A stretch of DNA of 62,421 nt, taken from positions 1-62,421 of the forward strand of contig JAHJDE010000112.1 in NCBI GenBank assembly GCA_018812525.1, given 5' to 3'. The DNA comes from Gammaproteobacteria bacterium. Lineage in GTDB: Bacteria; Pseudomonadota; Gammaproteobacteria; Chromatiales; Chromatiaceae. The notes below the pieces were generated by a model, which was given only the letters and a program-made list of their open reading frames with translations, searched no databases and had not been told where the DNA came from. Below are positions 56,011-62,421 of this stretch, one piece after another. Position numbers and translations under genes: made by a program. How positions within the stretch are numbered: position 1 is the stretch's first letter; the number at the start of each line of letters is the position of its first letter.

Positions 56011-58668
56011 ATGACCTTGAACCCCGACACAGACCCCTTGGAGACCCAGGATTGGCTCGATGCCCTCGACTCCGTACTGGAGAACGAAGGCGTCGACCGG
56101 GCCCATTATCTGATCGAGCGCCTGATCGACAAGGCGCGCCGGTCCGGCGCCTATCTCCCCTACAGCCCGAATACGGCCTATGTGAACAGCATCCCGGTGG
56201 CCCAGCAGGAGCCGTATCCCGGCGATAAGGCCATGGAACGGCGCATCCGTTCCTTTATCCGCTGGAACGCCATGGCCATGGTGGTGCAGGCCAATCGTCT
56301 CTCCACCGAGCTGGGTGGCCATATCTCCAGCTTCGCCTCGGTGGCGACCCTGTTCGATGTGGGATTCAACCATTTCTTCCATGCCCGCGATAAGGACCAT
56401 GATGGGGACCTGATCTTCTTCCAGGGTCATTCTGCCCCCGGCATCTATGCCCGCGCCTTCCTGGAGGGCCGCATCAGCGAGGAACAACTCTACAATTTCC
56501 GCCAGGAGGTGGACGGGGCCGGTCTTTCCTCCTATCCACATCCCTGGCTGATGCCCGGTTTCTGGCAATTTCCCACCGTCTCCATGGGCCTGGGGCCGCT
56601 CATGGCCATTTACCAGGCCCGTTTCATGCGCTATCTGCACGACCGGGGTCTGATCGACGGCGATGGGCGCAAGGTCTGGGCCTTTTGTGGCGACGGGGAG
56701 ATGGACGAGCCTGAATCCCTCGGCGCCATCTCTCTGGCGGCCCGCGAGCGCCTGGATAACCTGGTCTTTGTGGTCAACTGCAACCTGCAACGTCTGGACG
56801 GTCCGGTGCGCGGCAACGGCAAGATCGTTCAGGAGCTGGAGGCGGTCTTCCGGGGTGCGGGTTGGAACGTCATCAAGGTGATCTGGGGGGGGTACTGGGA
56901 CCCCCTCTTCACCCGGGACAAGAAGGGCATCCTGCTCAAACGTATGGAGGAGGCTGTGGATGGCGACTATCAGGCCTACAAGGCCCATGGCGGCGCCTAT
57001 ACCCGCAAGCATTTTTTCGGCAAATACCGGGAATTGGCGGACATGGTCGCCAATATGTCGGACGAGGACATCTGGCGCCTCAACCGCGGCGGCCACGATC
57101 CGATCAAGGTCTTTAACGCCTACGCCGCAGCCATGCGCCACCAGGGCCAGCCAACCGTGATCCTGGCCAAGACGGTCAAGGGCTATGGTATGGGCGTGGC
57201 CGGGGAGGGACAGAACATCACCCACTCCCAGAAAAAAATGGGCGAGGTCCATCTGCGTTCCTTCCGCGACCGATTCAATATCCCCATCCCGGACGAGATC
57301 ATCGGTTCGGCCCCCTTCTTCAAGCCGGCCGAGGACAGTCCGGAGATCCAGTATTTGCACGAACGCCGTCGGAAACTGGGCGGCTATCTGCCCCGGCGCA
57401 CGACCGATGTCCCGCCCCTGCGGGTCCCCGATCTCTCATTCTTCAAGGCACTGACCGAGGGTAGCGGCGAGCGGGAGATGTCCACCACCATGGCCTTCGT
57501 CCGGCTGCTGACCGCCCTGACTCGCGACAAGGCGCTGGGCCCTCTGGTGGTGCCCATCATCCCCGACGAGGCCCGCACCTTCGGCATGGAGGGTATGTTC
57601 CGCCAGCTCGGCATCTACTCCTCGGTCGGCCAGCTCTACGAGCCGGTCGATTCCGATCAGGTGATGTACTACCGCGAGGACAAGCAGGGACAGATCCTGG
57701 AGGAGGGGATCAACGAGGCCGGGGCCATGTCCTCCTGGATCGCCGCCGCCACGGCCTACAGCAACCACGGGGTCAGCATGATCCCCTTCTACATCTTCTA
57801 CTCCATGTTCGGCTTTCAGCGCATCGGCGACCTGGCCTGGGCCGCCGGCGACATGCGGGCGCGCGGGTTTCTCATCGGCGCCACCGCCGGCCGCACCACC
57901 CTGGCGGGCGAGGGGCTGCAACATCAGGATGGCCACAGCCCTCTGGTTGCGGCCACCATCCCCAATTGCGTTGTGTACGACCCCTGTTTCGCCTACGAGC
58001 TGGCGGTCATCGTCCAGAATGGCCTCTACCGTATGTTCGAGCGGCAGGACGATGTTTTCTACTACATCACGGCCATGAACGAGAACTACCTCCAGCCGGC
58101 CCTGCCCCAGGGCGTGGAGGAGGGGATTGTCAAGGGGATCTACCTCTTCCGCAAGGGGGGCAGGCACAGGGTCCGCGTGCAATTGCTGGGCAGCGGGGCC
58201 ATTCTGCGTGAGGCCCTGGCCGCCGCCGAGCTGCTGGAGAAGGACTTCAAGATCGCCGCCGATGTCTGGAGCCTCACCAGCTTCAGCGAGCTGCAACGGG
58301 AGGGGGCGGCGGTGGCGCGCTGGAACATGCTCCATCCAGACCAGCCCCAGCGGGCCAGCTACCTGGAGACCCAACTGGCGGCCAGCCGGGGGCCGGTCAT
58401 CGCCCTGACCGACTACATCCGCAACCACGCCGAGCAGATACGGCCCTACATCAAGGATCGCAGCTATTTCACCCTGGGTACCGACGGCTTCGGCCGTTCG
58501 GACATGCGGGCGCAGTTGCGCAAGCATTTCGAGGTCGACCGCCACTATGCGGTGGTGGCGGCCCTCAAGGCCCTGGCGGCTGAGGGTCTGGTCGAGGCCG
58601 GGCTCGTCCGGGAGGCAATCGGAAAATACAAGATCGACCCCGAAAAGCCGAACCCCATGAAGGTGTAG
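56011..58668 (+). CDS. aceE: Pyruvate dehydrogenase E1 component, homodimeric
   Basis: 885 aa TPP enzyme that decarboxylates pyruvate and acetylates the E2 lipoyl group. It starts TDPLETQDWLDALDSVL like E. coli AceE. The TPP/Mg motif is GDGEMDEPES...NCNLQRLDGP (about 229-262). The long single chain is the homodimeric gammaproteobacterial type. The ATG at 56011 is chosen by homology; GAGG is 10 nt upstream. An out-of-frame ATG at 56001 could compete. Confidence 0.96.
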   Translation: MTLNPDTDPLETQDWLDALDSVLENEGVDRAHYLIERLIDKARRSGAYLPYSPNTAYVNSIPVAQQEPYPGDKAMERRIRSFIRWNAMAMVVQANRLSTELGGHISSFASVATLFDVGFNHFFHARDKDHDGDLIFFQGHSAPGIYARAFLEGRISEEQLYNFRQEVDGAGLSSYPHPWLMPGFWQFPTVSMGLGPLMAIYQARFMRYLHDRGLIDGDGRKVWAFCGDGEMDEPESLGAISLAARERLDNLVFVVNCNLQRLDGPVRGNGKIVQELEAVFRGAGWNVIKVIWGGYWDPLFTRDKKGILLKRMEEAVDGDYQAYKAHGGAYTRKHFFGKYRELADMVANMSDEDIWRLNRGGHDPIKVFNAYAAAMRHQGQPTVILAKTVKGYGMGVAGEGQNITHSQKKMGEVHLRSFRDRFNIPIPDEIIGSAPFFKPAEDSPEIQYLHERRRKLGGYLPRRTTDVPPLRVPDLSFFKALTEGSGEREMSTTMAFVRLLTALTRDKALGPLVVPIIPDEARTFGMEGMFRQLGIYSSVGQLYEPVDSDQVMYYREDKQGQILEEGINEAGAMSSWIAAATAYSNHGVSMIPFYIFYSMFGFQRIGDLAWAAGDMRARGFLIGATAGRTTLAGEGLQHQDGHSPLVAATIPNCVVYDPCFAYELAVIVQNGLYRMFERQDDVFYYITAMNENYLQPALPQGVEEGIVKGIYLFRKGGRHRVRVQLLGSGAILREALAAAELLEKDFKIAADVWSLTSFSELQREGAAVARWNMLHPDQPQRASYLETQLAASRGPVIALTDYIRNHAEQIRPYIKDRSYFTLGTDGFGRSDMRAQLRKHFEVDRHYAVVAALKALAAEGLVEAGLVREAIGKYKIDPEKPNPMKV

Positions 58669-58696
58669 GCAGACCGGCAGCGATTTGGGAGGAAGC

Positions 58697-59989
58697 ATGG
58701 CGAACGAGATAACAGTAGTATTGCCGGACATCGGCGATTTCCATGACGTGGCGGTGATCGAGATCCTGGTCGCCCCCGGTGACCGAATAGAGCGGGACGC
58801 CTCGCTCATCACTCTGGAGAGCGACAAGGCATCCCTGGATATCCCCGCGCCCCAGGCCGGGACCCTGAAGGAACTCAAGATCAAGCTGGGCGACCGGCTG
58901 AACCGGGGCGATCCGATCCTGACCCTGGTGCCCGATGAGCGGGACGAGGCGGAACCGGCCGAGACCGCGGAACCGGGCGAGGACATCCCCCCCTTGCCGG
59001 CCCGTCCTGTCGGCGAGAAGGAGCCGCAGCGGCCGCCGATAATGCCCAGGCCAGCGGACATGGCAGCCATTGCCAAGGGACGATCCGCCCATGCCAGCCC
59101 CGCAGTGCGCCGCTTTGCCCGCGAGTTGGGGGTGGACCTCTCCCTGGTGACGGGCAGGGGTCCCAAGGGCAGGGCATTGAAAGAAGATGTGCAACACTTC
59201 GTCAGGCAATCCTTGCAAGGGGAGCACCAGCCCGCCGCCGCCAGTTGCCCCTTGCAGTTACCTGCGGCGCCGGAGGTCGATTTCGGCAGGTTTGGCGAGA
59301 TCGAACGGGTGCCGCTCGGTCGCATCAAGAAGATCGCCGGTGCCCACCTGCACAAATGCTGGCTTAGCCTGCCCCATGTCACTCAGTTCGACGAGGCCGA
59401 CATCACCGACCTGGAGGCATTCAGAAAGGGCCTCAAGGCCGAGGCCGACAGGAAGGGTCTCAAGCTGACCTTCATGCCCTTCCTCATGAAGGCATGCGCC
59501 ACCGCCCTGAAGACGATGCCCGAGTTCAACAGCTCCCTGGCCCCGGACGGCGAGGCCCTGGTACTGAAGAAGTACATCCACATCGGCGTTGCCGTGGACA
59601 CCCCCGATGGCCTGCTGGTCCCGGTGATCCGCGATGTGGACCGCAAGCCGCTGTTCGACCTGGGGGCCGAACTGATGACCCTCAGCGGCCGGGCGCGGGA
59701 CGGCAAGCTCTCCCCCGCCGACCTGCAAGGGGGGACCTTCTCCATCTCCAGCCTGGGCGGTATCGGCGGCACGGCCTTCACCCCCATCGTCAACGCGCCG
59801 GAGGTGGCCATTCTCGGCGTCTCGCGCTCGACGATGAGGCCCGTATGGAACGGGGGCGCGTTCGAGCCGCGACTGATGCTGCCCCTCTCGCTCTCCTACG
59901 ACCACCGCGTCATCGACGGCGCCCAGGGGGCGCGCTTCACCGGCCTGCTGGGGACCCTGCTGGGTGACATCCGCCGGTTGCTGCTTTAG
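58697..59989 (+). CDS. aceF: Pyruvate dehydrogenase E2, dihydrolipoyl acetyltransferase
   Basis: 430 aa core enzyme with a single lipoyl domain (about 3-78; lipoylated Lys in ESDKASLDIP near 43), where E. coli has three. A flexible acidic/proline linker is followed by the peripheral-subunit-binding domain (SPAVRRFARELGVDLSLVTG, about 135-154). The catalytic domain ends with SYDHRVIDGAQGARF (about 399-413). The ATG at 58697 follows GGGAGGA; the upstream in-frame ATG is not needed. Confidence 0.95.
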   Translation: MANEITVVLPDIGDFHDVAVIEILVAPGDRIERDASLITLESDKASLDIPAPQAGTLKELKIKLGDRLNRGDPILTLVPDERDEAEPAETAEPGEDIPPLPARPVGEKEPQRPPIMPRPADMAAIAKGRSAHASPAVRRFARELGVDLSLVTGRGPKGRALKEDVQHFVRQSLQGEHQPAAASCPLQLPAAPEVDFGRFGEIERVPLGRIKKIAGAHLHKCWLSLPHVTQFDEADITDLEAFRKGLKAEADRKGLKLTFMPFLMKACATALKTMPEFNSSLAPDGEALVLKKYIHIGVAVDTPDGLLVPVIRDVDRKPLFDLGAELMTLSGRARDGKLSPADLQGGTFSISSLGGIGGTAFTPIVNAPEVAILGVSRSTMRPVWNGGAFEPRLMLPLSLSYDHRVIDGAQGARFTGLLGTLLGDIRRLLL

Positions 59990-60012
59990 CATGAAAATAC
60001 GCGAAGCATCCT

Positions 60013-60158
60013 TGCCCCCTCTCCCTCCGGGGGAGGGTTGGGGAGGGGGAGCGATCAGGGGCGAGGTGACATTTTTCCATCCTTTGGTCCATAACCGGTG
60101 CATCCCCGCACCATTTCTCATCTTACGGGGCGGCTCGCCTCGTCCCATGATCATTAAC
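60013..60158. repeat. Compound repeat upstream of lpd
   Basis: A G-rich hairpin unit (CCCTCTCCCTCCGGGGGAGGG-like, about 60013-60050) is followed by TTTCCATCCTTTGGTCCATA, the small hairpin GGTGCATCCCCGCACC and the tail CGTCCCATGATCATTAACCT. It is the same two-part arrangement as at 22437-22650 upstream of galU. It fills the 202-bp aceF-lpd gap. Confidence 0.8.
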
Positions 60159-60191
60159 CTGAAAGCCGAATCGATTGAATGGAGAAGATAG

Positions 60192-61652
60192 ATGACTGAG
60201 AAGAGCCTGGAAGCAGCGGTATCCACCGGGGGGATCGATATCCAGGCCCAGGTGGTAGTCCTGGGTGCCGGTCCCGGCGGCTACACGGCGGCCTTTCGCG
60301 CCGCCGATCTGGGTCTCAAGACGGTCCTGATCGAGCGCTACGCCCACCTCGGCGGGGTCTGTCTCAATGTGGGCTGCATCCCCTCCAAGGCCCTGCTCCA
60401 TGCCGCCGCCGTCATCAATGAGGCGGCCGAAATCGGCCGTATGGGCATCGGCTTCGGTTTGCCCCAGGTCGATCTCGAAGCCATGCGCGCAGGCAAGGAC
60501 AGGGTGGTGAAGAAGCTGACGGCTGGCCTCAAGGCCATGGCCAGGCAGCGCCAGGTCGAGGTCCTGACCGGTGTCGGCCGCTTCGAGAGCCCCAACCGCC
60601 TCTCGGTCGAGACGGGCGAAGGGACAAAAAGGGTGGGGTTCGATCACTGCATCATCGCCTGCGGCTCCAGCCCCGTGCGCATCCCCGGCTTCCCCTACGA
60701 GGACCCGCGCCTGATGGATTCCACGGGCGCCCTGGAACTGCGCGACATCCCCGGCAGGATGCTGGTCATCGGCGGCGGCATCATCGGCCTGGAGATGGCG
60801 ACGGTCTACAGCGCCCTGGGCACGGTGATCGACATCGTCGAGCTCCAGCCAGGCCTGATCCCCGGCTGCGACCGGGATCTGGTCAAGCCTCTGGAAAAGC
60901 GCCTCAGGCAGCGGGTGAAAAATATCCTGCTGGAGACCCGCGTCACCGCGATCCACCCCCGCACGGAGGGGCTTGAAGTCCATTTCGAGGGCAAGAACGC
61001 GCCCGAACAGGCCCAGCTCTATGACCGCGTCTTGGTGGCGGTGGGGCGTGCGCCCAACGGCAGGCTCATCAATGCCGAGGCGGCGGGGGTGCGGGTGGAC
61101 GAACGCGGCTTCATTCCCGTGGATACGCATATGCGCACCAACCTGCCGCACATCTTCGCCATCGGCGATCTGGTCGGGAATCCCATGTTGGCCCACAAGG
61201 CAACCCGTGAGGCCAAGGTGGCGGCCGAGGTGATCGCCGGCCTGCCGGGCCTGTTCGATCCCTTGACCATTCCCTCGGTGGCCTACACAGATCCCGAGAT
61301 CGCCTGGATGGGTCTGACCGAGACCCAGGCCAAGGAGAAGGGCATCGCCTATGAGAAAGGGGCCTTTCCCTGGGCCGCCAGCGGCCGCGCCCTGGGGATA
61401 GGCCGAGACGAGGGCATGACCAAGCTGCTGTTCGACCCCGAGACCAAGCGCATCCTGGGTGCCGGCATCGTCGGCGTCAACGCCGGGGAACTGATCGGCG
61501 AGGCGGTTCTGGCCCTGGAGCTGGGGGCGGATATGGAGGACATCGGCCTCAGCGTCCACCCCCATCCCAGCCTCTGCGAGACCCTCGGCCTCGCCGCCGA
61601 GATGGCCGAGGGGACCATCACCGATCTGATGCCGCCGAGGAAACGCAAGTGA
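60192..61652 (+). CDS. lpdA: Dihydrolipoyl dehydrogenase (E3)
   Basis: 486 aa FAD flavoprotein that reoxidises the lipoyl groups of E2. FAD-binding VVVLGAGPGGYTAAFRAADL is at about 21-40. The redox disulfide motif GGVCLNVGCIPSKALL (about 55-70) has both cysteines, and the NAD-binding MLVIGGGIIGLEMATVY is at about 190-206. The C-terminal HPHPSLCETLGLAAE carries the active-site His-Glu pair. There is no N-terminal lipoyl domain, unlike some homologues. Ribosome site GGAGAAG precedes the ATG. Last gene of the complex. Confidence 0.96.
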   Translation: MTEKSLEAAVSTGGIDIQAQVVVLGAGPGGYTAAFRAADLGLKTVLIERYAHLGGVCLNVGCIPSKALLHAAAVINEAAEIGRMGIGFGLPQVDLEAMRAGKDRVVKKLTAGLKAMARQRQVEVLTGVGRFESPNRLSVETGEGTKRVGFDHCIIACGSSPVRIPGFPYEDPRLMDSTGALELRDIPGRMLVIGGGIIGLEMATVYSALGTVIDIVELQPGLIPGCDRDLVKPLEKRLRQRVKNILLETRVTAIHPRTEGLEVHFEGKNAPEQAQLYDRVLVAVGRAPNGRLINAEAAGVRVDERGFIPVDTHMRTNLPHIFAIGDLVGNPMLAHKATREAKVAAEVIAGLPGLFDPLTIPSVAYTDPEIAWMGLTETQAKEKGIAYEKGAFPWAASGRALGIGRDEGMTKLLFDPETKRILGAGIVGVNAGELIGEAVLALELGADMEDIGLSVHPHPSLCETLGLAAEMAEGTITDLMPPRKRK

Positions 61653-61835
61653 CCCAACGGTAGGACGCAATAGCGAAGCCGATTCATCTTTACAGGGACG
61701 GATCGTTCGGCCTCATGATCGCCTATTGACAACCCGCGTTGACACTCCCCATGGAGAATCAAGACGCGGCATGGCCAGATTCATTAACCTGCCAATCAGG
61801 TAGGCCAACGTCATGATGGGGGGGGGAGATGAAGT
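61653..61835. other. Gap after lpdA, nothing recognised
   Basis: 183 bp with a nine-G run (61818-61826) but no gene, clear terminator or family repeat identified. It separates the pyruvate dehydrogenase genes from the transposase remnant. Confidence 0.5.
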
Positions 61836-62107
61836 GAGGTGGGGTCAGGTCTTGCTCCGTGCCTTCTGTTCGAGTTTAATGATCCGGCTAATCCTTGAGT
61901 AATGTAGTCTGACATGGTCGCCGATCTCACGCATGCTATAGCCGCCACTGCGGAAGGCTGCGATGATTGCTGAGGTGGGGTCAGGTCTTGATCCGTGCCT
62001 TCTATTCGAGTTTAATGATCCGGCTAATCCTTGAGTAATGTAGTCTGACATGGTCGCCGATCTCACGCATGCTATAGCCGCCATTGCGGAAGGCTGCGAT
62101 GATCGCG
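61836..62107. repeat. 136-bp tandem duplication, two copies
   Basis: 61836-61971 and 61972-62107 match with only a few differences (for example CTTGCTCCG versus CTTGATCCG, CCACTGCGG versus CCATTGCGG). Each begins GAGGTGGGGTCAGGTCTTG and encodes, on the minus strand, the HTH end of the transposase. The period is not a multiple of three, so the copies are out of frame with each other. Confidence 0.9.
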
Positions 62108-62189
62108 CTATTCCTGTCCCGGTATTCCTGGAAATATCAGCCCAATGGTCGGGCCATTGGTCGGCGCTGAGTCATTGGTATCTCGCTTA

Positions 62190-62320
62190 AGGGGGTAGTC
62201 GGTTAGCGCCTCCTGGAACAAGCCGTTGTCACCGAGCCCGTCACCGAAGCCGCGGTGACGCATGGCTATGAATGGTGACCACAACATGTAGGGGGTGGAG
62301 GCGCTAACCGACTACCCCCT
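62190..62320. mobile_element. 131-bp MITE inside the RAYT pseudogene
   Basis: Perfect 24-bp terminal inverted repeats at 62190-62213 and 62297-62320 (AGGGGGTAGTCGG... and its complement) enclose about 83 bp with no reading frame of note. Direct repeats of 8 bp (CTCGCTTA, 62182-62189 and 62321-62328) flank it; if the TIR is taken as starting at the G run, the duplication is 10 bp (TCTCGCTTAA). Removing the element and one repeat restores the transposase frame (RHLSEIPMTQRR). Confidence 0.92.
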
Positions 62321-62421
62321 CTCGCTTAAATGTCGTCCGGCCTCGACCTTGTCCTGCATCTGCTCCACAAAGGCATCTGAACCCAGGTAAATCTGATTTT
62401 TCAGTGATTGCCAGGGGGAGG

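Larger units (their letters stand above)
61836..62421 (-). pseudogene. Broken RAYT transposase with C-terminal helix-turn-helix (runs off the right edge)
   Basis: On the minus strand from the edge it reads SPWQSLKNQIYLGSDAFVEQ, then MQDKVEAGRHLSE, then the MITE at 62190-62320. After that come IPMTQRRPMARPLG, an in-frame TGA, then YFQEYRDRNSAIIAAF and the HTH YSMREIGDHVRLHYSRISRI. This is the typical C-terminal third of HTH-bearing RAYTs. The gene is destroyed three ways: MITE insertion, nonsense codon and a 136-bp tandem duplication of the HTH end. The catalytic HUH and Tyr parts would lie beyond the window. Confidence 0.88.

Noticed and set aside
57436-59382. 648-codon minus-strand frame opposite aceE/aceF
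   Set aside because: It is antisense to two well-supported enzymes and has no recognisable domain.
61845-62084. 79-codon small HTH protein
   Set aside because: It arises by reading out of frame across the tandem duplication. The two HTH segments belong to the broken transposase.
62140-62160. Frameshift in the RAYT remnant
   Set aside because: Careful reading shows the frame is kept on both sides; the defect is an in-frame TGA after ARPLG, not a shift.

Overview
The window looks like a chromosomal segment of a GC-rich gammaproteobacterium. The gene content and order (sspA-sspB downstream of petABC, miaB-phoH-ybeY-corC-lnt, aceE-aceF-lpd, rsmA, hda, fetAB, rnt) are typical of Gammaproteobacteria. 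The petABC cytochrome bc1 operon, the glycogen genes, the arrays of PAS-type signalling proteins and the abundance of REP/RAYT elements would fit Chromatiales-like sulfur bacteria. That narrower placement is inference; no marker in the window proves it. No rRNA, tRNA, CRISPR array or prophage was seen.

Layout. 0.3-5.2 kb: a TlpA-like thioredoxin, an uncharacterised protein, arsC, a WrbA-like flavoprotein, a repeat-filled gap, a DUF2069 membrane protein and hda. 5.3-13.7 kb: three large co-directional signalling genes (a CheB-CheR-PAS fusion, PAS-PAS-GGDEF-EAL, and a PAS-rich hybrid histidine kinase), preceded by a 13-C homopolymer between promoter-like hexamers. 13.7-14.5 kb: an intact RAYT transposase inside its REP repeats. 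15.2-23.6 kb: glycogen/alpha-glucan metabolism (glgB divergent from glgC and a GH57 enzyme, then malQ and galU), with near-identical 71-75 bp palindromes just beyond the outer ends of glgB and the GH57 gene. 23.8-32.1 kb: the miaB-phoH-ybeY-corC-lnt cluster on the minus strand, interrupted between miaB and phoH by about 2.8 kb. That insert holds two different toxin-antitoxin modules, an orphan nuclease-like gene and remnants of miaB and phoH. 32.2-38.5 kb: rsmA, lon, an RluC-type synthase, a DegS-type protease and a Nif3-like protein. 38.8-42.5 kb: petABC, sspA, sspB. 42.5-47.1 kb: a DUF3301 protein, an XRE regulator, fetB, fetA, trmB and dacB (minus strand). 47.4-50.9 kb: ilvB-ilvH-ilvC. 51-56 kb: a PuuD-like membrane protein, an N-acetylglutaminylglutamine amidotransferase, grxD, rnt and mlaA. 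56-61.7 kb: the pyruvate dehydrogenase complex. 61.8-62.4 kb: a broken second RAYT gene that carries a 131-bp MITE and a tandem duplication.

The most striking signal is the non-coding architecture. At least eight repeat families occupy almost every intergenic gap. One is a 152-bp MITE-like family with five copies, two of which have perfect 4-bp target duplications; one copy splits corC from lnt inside an operon. Another is the 131-bp MITE with 8-10 bp target duplications. The most biologically suggestive locus is the miaB-phoH junction. It appears to have been duplicated or recombined, so that two alternative toxin-antitoxin cargos and a candidate PD-(D/E)XK-like orphan protein are stacked in one place.
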